From: CAYRFQ01 sp964423615
GTDB taxonomy: Bacteria > Planctomycetota > Planctomycetia > Gemmatales > Gemmataceae
Direction: 5' to 3'
Assembly (NCBI GenBank): GCA_964423615.1
Contig: CAYRFQ010000089.1
Location: forward strand, 1-33,125
DNA length: 33,125 bases
The position numbers were made by a program, and so were the translations under genes. Shown here piece after piece: positions 25,592 through 33,125 of this stretch. The notes under the pieces are model-generated. The model had not been told where the DNA came from, did not search any database, and saw nothing but the letters and a program-made list of their open reading frames with translations. Positions within the stretch are counted from its first letter, which is position 1, and every line of letters starts with the position of its first letter.

Positions 25592-26346
25592 CGCCGACTC
25601 TCCAAACTTCGAATGGTCAGAAACAAAAAGAACACGGCTACCGACACATAGAGGACGATTTGTCGGGTGTCGATGATTCCCCTCGTGAAGTTGCGTTCGA
25701 AATGCAGGGGCACGGTCACGAAGAACAAGATTTGGTAGGTCAAGCTGCCGCTGTCCATCTCCGGACGCCAAAAGCCCACGACCAGGAACAACAACCCGAG
25801 TGCCAATGACACCAGCGCGGCCACCATTTGGCTTTTGAATAGACTGCTAACGAAAAGTCCTAGGGCCAGGAACATTAACCCGGCCAGCATCAGGCCCAGG
25901 TAAGACGCAGCTACGGGCCAAGGATCAATGCCCATCTCGCCCGTTTCGATGTTGAGGTTCGTCAAGACTGGAAAGTAGACGAGTGTTGGCACCCACATCA
26001 GAACATAGAACAGAAAGCACGCGGCGAATTTGGATAACACGATTTGCCAATCCTTCACCGGTGCCGTGAGGAGCATTTCGAGTGTCCCGCTCCCTCGCTC
26101 TTCCGCGAATAATCGCATTGTCAAAAGTGGTGGGATGAACAAGAACACCAACCAGAACCATCGATCGGTGAGCATCCGCTGCATGGGAAAATCGATTCCG
26201 CGCGAGCCTTGAGCCGTCAACAGTTCCATCGTCAAATAGAAAAGTTGTCCAGTGACGACCAGGAAAACGGCCATCACCACGAAACCGATGGGTGACAAGA
26301 AGTACGCACTGAACTCTCGGCGAATCAAGCTCAGAGTGGCTCGCAT
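25582..26346 (-). CDS. ABC-2 type permease (GldF-like)
   Basis: A 254-residue integral membrane protein with about six hydrophobic segments: SPIGFVVMAVFLVVTGQLFY, WFWLVFLFIPPLLTM, FAACFLFYVLMWVPTLV, AASYLGLMLAGLMFLALGLF, VAALVSLALGLLFLVVGF and IVLYVSVAVFFLFL. The cytoplasmic EERGSGTLEMLLTAPV block, where the ATPase docks, is the ABC-2 hallmark. The start is supported by AGAGGA about 8 bases upstream. It is the membrane half-transporter of the operon, follows the ATPase gene after 168 bases, and its stop overlaps the GldG-like gene. Substrate unknown. Confidence 0.9.
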   Translation of the reverse strand: MRATLSLIRREFSAYFLSPIGFVVMAVFLVVTGQLFYLTMELLTAQGSRGIDFPMQRMLTDRWFWLVFLFIPPLLTMRLFAEERGSGTLEMLLTAPVKDWQIVLSKFAACFLFYVLMWVPTLVYFPVLTNLNIETGEMGIDPWPVAASYLGLMLAGLMFLALGLFVSSLFKSQMVAALVSLALGLLFLVVGFWRPEMDSGSLTYQILFFVTVPLHFERNFTRGIIDTRQIVLYVSVAVFFLFLTIRSLESRRWR

Positions 26347-26514
26347 GCGTTGTTCCTCTCGTTAGATGTTTTCTTCCGTCTGTCGTATTTGTGTTTTCGA
26401 GTCGTCTTTGAATGTAGCAACCACACTTTGTGTGCCGTCCGTCTGTCTTTATTTTTGGATTGCGACGATTCGGTGCGGTCGGAGTCTGTCTTCCACCTTC
26501 GAAGTGAGGTCCTG

Positions 26515-27459
26515 CTAAACCGCCGTAGCGACTTCTTCGGCCCCAGTGATCTTGATGAAGATATCCTCGAGGGTTTCCCTTTCGGGGCGTAACTCGCGGA
26601 TTTTCCAACCTCGTTCGGCGCTCAATCGACAAAGCTGCGAAGTCGTTTCCGGGACGTCCTCGGAGTGGACCAGCACACGACTTTCGCCGTTGGTCGCTTC
26701 CAACGGATGAACGTTCGAAACGGTCGGAAGTCCCTCCACCGCTGCCTGGTCAACAGCCCCTTCAACGACCAGCAGCAGCTGGTTCGTATCGGCTTCTTTG
26801 GCTCTTAGTTCACTCATCAACGCCGACATGGCGACTTTTCCTTGGTGGATCAATATGACTCGATCGCACGTCATCTCCACTTCGGGCAAGATGTGCGTTG
26901 ACAGCAAAATAGTATGTTGTTCTCCGAGTTCGCGGATCAGGTCTCGGGTCGAGCGGATTTGGGTGGGGTCGAGGCCCGCAGTCGGTTCGTCGAGGATCAA
27001 AACTGGAGGATCCGCCAACAGCGAGTCGGCCAATCCGACACGTTGGCGATAACCCTTCGAGAGTGTGCCAATGATTTGGCGGTGCACGTCGGCGAGCCAA
27101 CATCGCTCCAACACATAGTCGATGCGTTGACGACGAGTGCGTCCGCCGAGGCCCTTGAGCCCTGCCCGAAACCGCAGATATTCGATGACCCGCATCTCCG
27201 TGTAAAGTGGGCAACTCTCGGGCAAGTACCCAATGTTGCGGCGAACTTCAATGGGCTCTCGAAAGACGTCGAATCCGGCGATCGTGGCTGTTCCTGACGT
27301 CGCGGTTTGGTATCCAGCGAGGATACGCATTGTCGTCGATTTTCCGGCACCGTTGGGTCCAAGAAAACCGACGATCTGGCCCTTGGGCACTTCGAAAGAG
27401 ACGTTTAAGATTGCCGGGTGATCGCCGTAGAATTTGGTAAGCTCGGTTACCTCTATCAT
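26515..27459 (-). CDS. ABC transporter ATP-binding protein (GldA-like)
   Basis: A 314-residue ATPase. The start is ATG 27459 (MIEVTELTKFYGDHPA) with GAGG upstream; the longer frame to 27552 is unsupported. Walker A is GPNGAGKST near residue 37; the signature is LSKGYRQRVGLADSLL near 133; Walker B is VLILDEPTAGLDP near 155; the H-loop is in LLSTHILPEVEMTCDRVI near 188. The last 90 residues form a C-terminal extension of the kind found in GldA and related exporters (RGWKIRELRPERETLEDIFI). It powers the permease encoded next. The 168-base gap before the permease gene contains a small CACAC-AAA-GTGTG hairpin. Confidence 0.93.
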   Translation of the reverse strand: MIEVTELTKFYGDHPAILNVSFEVPKGQIVGFLGPNGAGKSTTMRILAGYQTATSGTATIAGFDVFREPIEVRRNIGYLPESCPLYTEMRVIEYLRFRAGLKGLGGRTRRQRIDYVLERCWLADVHRQIIGTLSKGYRQRVGLADSLLADPPVLILDEPTAGLDPTQIRSTRDLIRELGEQHTILLSTHILPEVEMTCDRVILIHQGKVAMSALMSELRAKEADTNQLLLVVEGAVDQAAVEGLPTVSNVHPLEATNGESRVLVHSEDVPETTSQLCRLSAERGWKIRELRPERETLEDIFIKITGAEEVATAV

Positions 27460-28079
27460 GGTCGGATTACCTCTGGCTATTTGGAAGGTCAAAAGCTCTG
27501 GCGTCCGTAACCAGTGCCATATGTGTACAGAATCGGAGCCGTTGGAAGGCAAGCGTTCAGCCTCTCAAAAACTATACTTAGAAAGGTCGTGGCTCAGCAG
27601 CAACCCTAAATTCAGTTCAAGTTTGCATTCGCGAAGACGACGCCATCATTTTCGTGGGACGTCGTTTCTTTACGATTGGTCAAGTTCGCAACACGCTCTT
27701 GTTGTGGAAGGCAATTTCCTCAGGTAGATTGTCCGAGTTCCAAGTTGTCAAGGAATGGTTAGCTTGAGTTTCTAATCGACTAGGTGGACATCTTCCGCGA
27801 AAAAAAAGTGGCAAGGTCATTGAGTATGGTATCAGCCGCTTCGTCCCAGAGGCAACGGCACATTCTGCATCCTTGCCAATTTGCCACAATCAAAAAATGC
27901 CCTCTGGAGGAGAGCAAGATCTCGACCAATCCTTCAGCCGTTGAATACGTCCACCTTGGCCGAATCGGCTAAGGAGTATCTTCGATAACCTATTTTCGAT
28001 TGGGCAGGAGGGACTGCATCGATTACGATAAAGCCAACAGGATTGCGATAAAAAAAGTCTCTTGAGAAGGGTAACGGAC
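27460..28079. other. Divergent intergenic region
   Basis: It separates the minus-strand ABC operon from the plus-strand DUF1549 gene and should contain both promoters. On the minus strand a perfect TTGACA lies at 27751-27746, but the -10 region (TCTACC) is poor. No good promoter was found for the plus strand. No frame here has protein-like composition plus a ribosome-binding site. Confidence 0.45.
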
Positions 28080-30635
28080 ATGAGGTTTGACCGTTGGTGC
28101 TTTGCCAGCTTGCTGTTCGTGTGGCTTGGAGTGGGTCCATCCACTGCCGCAGAATGTGTGCAGGTCGAAATCCTCGAAGGAATGCCCGACAAACTCAGGT
28201 GGGATCTGTCCCAAACGAAGGTAACGGGCAAGTATACCGAACCAGCGTTTGCTCTCCTTCATGTGCCCACAAAGTACTCTCCGAAGGCTCACGCGATTGA
28301 TCGCTCAAATCCCTACGTTCTGCGAGCGACGGCGACTATCCAATTGCCCGCAGGCAAGTATCGGATGATCGTCCGATCGCGCCACGGTTGCCGGTTTTAC
28401 ATCGACGGCAAGAAGAAAGTCGAACACACGTTCATGCGTCGCTCGCAGAACGGACACGAAAAATTTCGGAAAGAGCCGGGGCCGGTTGCCAAGGACATCA
28501 AACCGTTGGCCCACGCCCAACGCGACACATTGATCGAACTGCACCTCGATGGAAAGTCACATCGATTTCAGTTGGAAGTCGTCGTCGGTGGCCAGAAACT
28601 CCGTCCCGAGGTGGGGCGGCCAGCCGTTGCGATTGCGAGAGACGATGGGCCTTTCTTTTTCTTAAGTCCGCTGCTCGATACGCCGTTCACGATTGCTGGT
28701 TGGGGGGACTACGCCGAGGCGAGTTGGGCACGCAACCGCGATCGAAATGCAAAAACCCGGCTTCGCGTCAGCACGACCGAAAGACAATACTGGGCACGGC
28801 GACATGAACTTGCCCGACGACTCGCCCGACAACAAGAAGCACCACAGCTTCCGAAGGTGAACGACAACACTCCAGTACAGAACTTCATTGACCAATTCCT
28901 CTGTGCCAAACTCGAAGCCGCGAAGGTCGAGCCAACTCCACTAACCAACGATGCCGAGTTTCTGCGCCGAGTCGCCCTTGACACCGTCGGGGTGATTCCT
29001 TCGGTGCAAGAGATCAACGATTTTCAAGCCGATGAACAGCCCGACCGCCGCCAGCGTGTGATCAAGCGGTTGTTGGCCGACCAACGCTGGGCGGATCATT
29101 GGGTCAGCTATTGGCAAGACGTGCTCTCCGAGAATCCAGGGTTGTTGACTCCAAGTTTGAACAACACGGGACCATTCCGCTGGTGGCTTTATGAAGCCCT
29201 TTCCGACAACATCCCTGTCGATCGCTTTACGACCGATCTGGTCATGATGGAAGGCAGTGCGGCTAGAGGTGCTCCTGCGGCCTTTGGGTTGGCGACGAAT
29301 AACGATTCACCAATGGCTGCCAAGGCTCATGTGCTTGGTCGTGCGTTTCTGGGCGTGGATTTAACTTGCGCCCGTTGTCACGATGCTCCGTTCCGCCCAT
29401 ACAAACAAAAACAATTGTTTGCCTTCGGTGCGATGCTCAATCGCAAGTCGTTGACGGTTCCCAAGACGAGCAGCGTCGATTTCAAGAAAGGTACACGACG
29501 GCCCGAAGTCGATGTAACGCTCAAGCCCGGTTCCAAGGTTCAGCCCGAATGGCTCTTTCCGAAGTTCCTGGAGAAGCCCCTTTCGGAGTTCGAGAAACAG
29601 GTGCTCCGAAATCCCAAGGATCAACGCGAACGGTTGGCTGTGACGATAACTTCGCCGCAAAACACACGGTTCGCCAAAGTTATAGTGAATCGGTTGTGGC
29701 AACGCTATATGGGCGTTGGACTCGTTCAGGATCCTGATGACTGGTATGACGCGACGATATCTCATCCGAAACTACTCGATTACCTCGCGTTAGAACTCAT
29801 CAAGAATAATTACGACTTCAAACACATTGCCGAGTTGATTTTCAATTCACACGCATACCAACGCCGACCAGTCGCAAAGTCAAAAATCATGAGTACCGGC
29901 TTATTTGAAGGTCCCGCTCGACGGAAGATGACGGCGGAACAACTCGTGGATTCGCTCTATGTTGCAATGGGGAAACAATTCGACAGCGAGGAGATCACTT
30001 TTGATCCGGCTGCCCGCCAACAAATTCGTCAGTGCAAAAATTTGGGATATCCTCGACGGGCGTGGCAATTCGCGACGCTGGCCAACGAGCGAGACCGGCC
30101 GGCCTTGGCTCGGCCGTTCGCCCAAGGTTATGTGGATTTACTGACGGCGTTTGGCTGGCGTGATTCTCGACCGACTGCACAGACTTTACGGAATGATATG
30201 ATCACCCCAGTGCAGGCAATGACTTTGGCCAACGGGCAACTTATGAATCGTTTGGTCCGGCTCACTGACGATTCCACAATGACCGATACTGCACTGCGTC
30301 AACAAAAGTTGGAGGAGTATATTCGACTCGTTTACCAGAGAATATTGAGTCGCCAACCAGACTCCAAGGAAATGAAGATCGCCAAGGACCTCCTTGAGAA
30401 AGGCTACAAAACACGGCTCACCGGAAAGCCTGCGTTGCCTCCACAGGAACGTCCATGGGGAGTAACGTGGGCCAACCACTTGCGACCAGAGGCGACAAAT
30501 ATCGCCTTTCGGGCCGAAGAGGCCGCTCGCAAAGGTCCAGCCCCCACGCCGCGATTGCAGACGGATTGGCGAGAGCGTGCCGAGGATGTGGTTTGGAGTT
30601 TGTTGAACTCGCCTGAGTTTTTCTATGTGCCATAA
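28080..30635 (+). CDS. DUF1549/DUF1553 secreted protein with CXXCH motif
   Basis: An 851-residue protein. The start ATG 28080 is preceded by AGAAGGG and opens a signal peptide (MRFDRWCFASLLFVWLGVGP, cut near STAAE). Residues about 55-180 form a beta-rich PA14-like region (YRMIVRSRHGCRFYIDGKKK). DUF1549 spans about 265-470, with LTCARCHDAPF near 430 (CXXCH heme-type motif). DUF1553 spans about 515-851, with VIVNRLWQRYMGVGLV near 535 and the LLNSPEFFYVP ending. It lacks the Ig-like domains of the DUF1549 protein at 2288, so the two are distinct paralogues. The DUF1501 gene follows after 146 bases, the usual gene pair. Function unknown, probably exported. Confidence 0.92.
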   Translation: MRFDRWCFASLLFVWLGVGPSTAAECVQVEILEGMPDKLRWDLSQTKVTGKYTEPAFALLHVPTKYSPKAHAIDRSNPYVLRATATIQLPAGKYRMIVRSRHGCRFYIDGKKKVEHTFMRRSQNGHEKFRKEPGPVAKDIKPLAHAQRDTLIELHLDGKSHRFQLEVVVGGQKLRPEVGRPAVAIARDDGPFFFLSPLLDTPFTIAGWGDYAEASWARNRDRNAKTRLRVSTTERQYWARRHELARRLARQQEAPQLPKVNDNTPVQNFIDQFLCAKLEAAKVEPTPLTNDAEFLRRVALDTVGVIPSVQEINDFQADEQPDRRQRVIKRLLADQRWADHWVSYWQDVLSENPGLLTPSLNNTGPFRWWLYEALSDNIPVDRFTTDLVMMEGSAARGAPAAFGLATNNDSPMAAKAHVLGRAFLGVDLTCARCHDAPFRPYKQKQLFAFGAMLNRKSLTVPKTSSVDFKKGTRRPEVDVTLKPGSKVQPEWLFPKFLEKPLSEFEKQVLRNPKDQRERLAVTITSPQNTRFAKVIVNRLWQRYMGVGLVQDPDDWYDATISHPKLLDYLALELIKNNYDFKHIAELIFNSHAYQRRPVAKSKIMSTGLFEGPARRKMTAEQLVDSLYVAMGKQFDSEEITFDPAARQQIRQCKNLGYPRRAWQFATLANERDRPALARPFAQGYVDLLTAFGWRDSRPTAQTLRNDMITPVQAMTLANGQLMNRLVRLTDDSTMTDTALRQQKLEEYIRLVYQRILSRQPDSKEMKIAKDLLEKGYKTRLTGKPALPPQERPWGVTWANHLRPEATNIAFRAEEAARKGPAPTPRLQTDWRERAEDVVWSLLNSPEFFYVP

Positions 30636-30690
30636 AACGAGTCTCCATAGGCCCAACTGCAGAGACGTAGAAGCACAGAAAAGATCGACG

Positions 30691-30709
30691 TGGTGTGTAA
30701 GGCACACCA
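30691..30709 (+). promoter_or_regulatory. Intergenic hairpin between DUF1549 and DUF1501
   Basis: TGGTGTG-TAAGG-CACACCA forms a 7-bp stem with a 5-base loop, 55 bases after the DUF1549 stop and 72 before the next start. It is not followed by a U-tract. It could be a processing or stability element in a two-gene transcript. Confidence 0.3.
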
Positions 30710-30781
30710 TACAAAAACAACAAATGTGTACTCTCAGGACTACATAGAAACGTTAGCCACACAGATTGGAGAATGGAACAT

Positions 30782-32107
30782 ATGCTGCCTACCGGAAACT
30801 CGCGTTCGTCACGGCGACATTTCCTGACCCAAGCGAGCGGAGGAAGTTTGGCTGCGACGCTCATGGCTTCCTCGAGCACTTTGTCCGCTGGTCAGCGGCG
30901 CGGAACACGGAGAATCCTCCAGGGAAAGGCCGAAGCCTGTATCTTCATTTGGCTTGGAGGAGGCGCAAGCCAAGTCGACATGTGGGATCCGAAACGTCGG
31001 GGAGATGCTCAGCGGCGAATTGCCGGTTCCGATTACGATTCGATCCGGACGGCTGTTCCTGGCGTTCAAGTTTGTGAACACTTGCGTCATAGCGCGGAAT
31101 TAATGGATCGCATCGCCCTCGTGCGGACGGTTCACCACAACGTTAACGAGCATGCTGCAGCCGTCAACCGAATGCACACAGGCCGCCCCACGACGGGGAC
31201 GATTTTATATCCATCGGTCGGGTCTGTCGTGTCTCACAAACGCGGCCAAGTTGATCCCAACGTTCCCGCTTACGTACTCATCGGATATCCCAATGTGGCT
31301 CGTGGGCCGGGATTCCTTGGTGGCCGAGCTGGCTATGTCTACTTGACGGAGACGGAGGTCGGTCCGAACGGTTTGACTCCGCCTGCGGGAGTATCTTCGC
31401 GACGCCAACGCCGTCGGCAGGCATTGCTTGCTCGGATGCAGCAGCAGCAACTCCAGCGAAATGCCGGGGAGACTTCTCTTGCGGACTACGTTGCCGTCAG
31501 CCAACAAGGCTTTCGGATGGCTGGCCCAAATTTCATGAACGCCTTCCAACTGACTAACGAACCGGCGGGACGGCGGCAACGGTACGGAGGCGAATTCGGC
31601 CAGCGGTGTTTGTTGGCACGCCGCTTGGTTGAATCGGGAGTTCGCTTTGTCGAAGTGTCTTTCAACCTCAATTTTGTAAACGGCACAGGTTGGGACACCC
31701 ATCGCGACGGGCAAGAGAATCAACACGTTTTGATTCGTGATCTGGACAAGGCCTTTTCGGCTTTAATTTTGGATCTCGAGCGAGTGCGTAAACTGGACAC
31801 GACATTGCTTGTGATCGCCACCGAGTTTGGGCGACCACCCGAGTTCGACAGCGGTGGTGGACGTGGTCATCAACCGGGAGCATTTACAGTAGTCCTTGCG
31901 GGTGGAGGCCTCAGAACTGGTCGCGCAATCGGAGCTACGAACGATCGAGGCAACCGCATTGCGAATAGACCGGTTGCTGTGCCCGATTTGCATGCGACGA
32001 TTTACTCCGCGCTCGGCATTGACCCGCACGTCAACTTGCGTACAGCCGACGCTCGACCGGTTCCGATCACCGATGGGGGAACCCCGATTCGCGAGTTGTT
32101 CTCTTGA
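30782..32107 (+). CDS. DUF1501 family protein, Tat-exported
   Basis: A 441-residue DUF1501 protein. I choose ATG 30782 over ATG 30773 because GGAG (30768-30771) is 10 bases upstream of it, but only 1 base from the earlier ATG. A twin-arginine signal (SSRRHFLTQASGGSLAATLM) follows. Family blocks are IFIWLGGGASQVDMWDPKR near residue 50, NVNEHAAAVNRMHTGRPT near 122, GTGWDTHRDGQENQH near 301, VIATEFGRPPEFDSGGGRGH near 340 and the terminal PIRELFS. A Gln/Arg-rich stretch (RRQRRRQALLARMQQQQLQR) sits near 210. Its partner is the DUF1549 protein immediately upstream. It differs in length and insert from the DUF1501 protein at 376, so it is a separate paralogue. Confidence 0.92.
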   Translation: MLPTGNSRSSRRHFLTQASGGSLAATLMASSSTLSAGQRRGTRRILQGKAEACIFIWLGGGASQVDMWDPKRRGDAQRRIAGSDYDSIRTAVPGVQVCEHLRHSAELMDRIALVRTVHHNVNEHAAAVNRMHTGRPTTGTILYPSVGSVVSHKRGQVDPNVPAYVLIGYPNVARGPGFLGGRAGYVYLTETEVGPNGLTPPAGVSSRRQRRRQALLARMQQQQLQRNAGETSLADYVAVSQQGFRMAGPNFMNAFQLTNEPAGRRQRYGGEFGQRCLLARRLVESGVRFVEVSFNLNFVNGTGWDTHRDGQENQHVLIRDLDKAFSALILDLERVRKLDTTLLVIATEFGRPPEFDSGGGRGHQPGAFTVVLAGGGLRTGRAIGATNDRGNRIANRPVAVPDLHATIYSALGIDPHVNLRTADARPVPITDGGTPIRELFS

Positions 32108-32215
32108 GTTTTCAGAAAGCCGTAGGGAGAGATGCACGACTGTGGATCCCATTTTTCGTCGAAGACCGATCAGTAGTTGACAATTCGGTTCCTTCGATTA
32201 AGGTAAAAAACATAT

Positions 32216-32290
<75 letters not shown>

Positions 32291-32360
32291 TTCTCTTCTA
32301 AGTCCTTCACCGAACACAATTTAAGTGTACCTGTCGGCGGTCGGCAGAGCGGTCTGAAAC

Positions 32361-32400
32361 CCTTGAAAAATGCGGAAGTCTTCCGCAGAACTACAAGGAG
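32361..32400 (+). promoter_or_regulatory. Hairpin covering the integrase ribosome-binding site
   Basis: TGCGGAA-GTC-TTCCGCA (32371-32387) is a perfect 7-bp stem. Outside it, CCTTG (32361-32365) can pair with CAAGG (32394-32398), which overlaps the AAGGAG site (32395-32400) of the integrase. The folded form would hide that site; control of integrase translation is inferred. Confidence 0.4.
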
Positions 32401-32409
32401 TCAGTCGCG

Positions 32410-33125
32410 ATGCCACGAAAAAACAAAATTCCTAGCTATCGCCTTCACCGCCAATCTGGCCAGGGTATTGTCACATTGCCGGACGGATTCGGTGGACGCA
32501 AGGATGTACTGCTCGGGACTTTCGACACCCCAGAAAGTCGTGAACGTTATGGCCGAGTCATTGCCGAGTGGCAAGCCAACTATCAGCAACCCGTCCAAAC
32601 GGGAAACTTTTCTTGTTCCATCACAATTAACGAACTGATTTTGCTTTATTGGAAGCATGTGGAAGTCTACTACGTCAAGGATGGCGAACCAACGAGCGAA
32701 CAAGACAACATCCGACAAGCCTTGCGTTTTCTCAAGCAGTTGTACGGGTTCACGGCTGCTCAGGAATTTGGTCCACTTGCCCTGAAAGCGGTTCGTCAGG
32801 CGATGATCGACCACAAGGTTGTCAAAAAGTATCGAGCCAAGGACGAGCGAACCGGAGAAGTCGTTGAGCAAACGAAAGTCCTCGCTCACGGTTTGGTCCG
32901 GACACACATCAACAAACACGTCTCCCGGATTCGCCAAATGTTCCGCTGGGCGACGGAGAATGAAATCCTCCCTGTAGCCACATACCAAGCCCTGGCAACT
33001 GTGGCGGGTCTCCGAAAAGGTCGATCGGAAGCTCGAGAAAAACCCAAGATCCAGCCCGTGGCGGATGAAACCAGGGCGATTCAAAGATTGAGAATGCCCA
33101 TTTTAGTTAAGAGTTCCACCACCTG
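32410..33125 (+). CDS. Tyrosine-recombinase-like integrase, 5' part
   Basis: At least 238 codons open from ATG 32410 to the window end with no stop; AAGGAG lies 9 bases upstream. The N-terminus (MPRKNKIPSYRLHRQSGQG, then DVLLGTFDTPESRERYGRVI) is the arm-type start typical of planctomycete site-specific integrases. The middle (residues about 75-190, LILLYWKHVEVYY, RQALRFLKQLYG, HINKHVSRIRQMFRWATEN) matches an all-helical core-binding domain. The catalytic Arg/His/Tyr residues would lie beyond the window, so activity cannot be judged. The last 20 or so residues after REKPKIQPVADE look unlike the usual continuation and may reflect an insertion or frameshift near 33070. Its place just after tRNA-Pro suggests integration into that tRNA. 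Confidence 0.75.
   Translation, partial: MPRKNKIPSYRLHRQSGQGIVTLPDGFGGRKDVLLGTFDTPESRERYGRVIAEWQANYQQPVQTGNFSCSITINELILLYWKHVEVYYVKDGEPTSEQDNIRQALRFLKQLYGFTAAQEFGPLALKAVRQAMIDHKVVKKYRAKDERTGEVVEQTKVLAHGLVRTHINKHVSRIRQMFRWATENEILPVATYQALATVAGLRKGRSEAREKPKIQPVADETRAIQRLRMPILVKSSTT

Overview
The window looks like a piece of a Planctomycetota chromosome. The evidence is two sets of DUF1501 plus DUF1549/DUF1553 secreted proteins (a planctomycete hallmark), a surface protein with the planctomycete RLxVExLExR..PA N-terminal motif, a small conserved protein ending in the GCWVVDQILGK-type tail common in that phylum, a GldG/DUF4340 ABC operon, and moderate GC content. I cannot place it below phylum with confidence.

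Layout. Positions 1-4810 hold a Tat-exported DUF1501 protein and a Big_2/DUF1549/DUF1553 protein, separated by a 440-base gap with a REP-like palindrome. Positions 4811-5972 are an unusual leader-like region. It has an 11-codon mini-ORF behind an almost ideal Shine-Dalgarno sequence followed by an intrinsic terminator, then a 42-codon ORF with a run of aromatic codons followed by a second, stronger terminator. Positions 5973-8954 carry aroF-type DAHP synthase (aromatic amino acids) and an acetolactate synthase large subunit (branched-chain amino acids). A small conserved planctomycete protein follows at 9419-10090. Convergent to it, on the minus strand, is the translationally coupled pair zwf-opcA (glucose-6-phosphate dehydrogenase and its assembly/activation protein). 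Divergent from zwf is a secreted M1-type zinc metallopeptidase with a clear promoter, then a secreted acidic repeat protein with a Pro-Gly hinge.

Positions 17493-18859 are mostly gene-poor, with signs of a small frameshifted lipoprotein. On the minus strand, 27459 down to 18860 is a four-gene operon: ABC ATPase, ABC-2 permease, GldG-like membrane protein, and a 1406-residue DUF4340 protein that I read as nine tandem repeats. Together they look like an envelope ABC machine with two auxiliary extracytoplasmic proteins. Positions 28080-32107 carry a second DUF1549/DUF1553 plus DUF1501 pair. The right edge holds tRNA-Pro(CGG) and, 120 bases downstream, the start of a tyrosine-recombinase-like integrase that runs off the window, which suggests the border of an integrated element.

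The strongest candidates for something undescribed are the double leader/terminator region ahead of aroF, the nine-repeat DUF4340 protein, and the integrase ribosome-binding site buried in a hairpin next to a tRNA. None was tested by database search; assignments rest on motifs read from the sequence.
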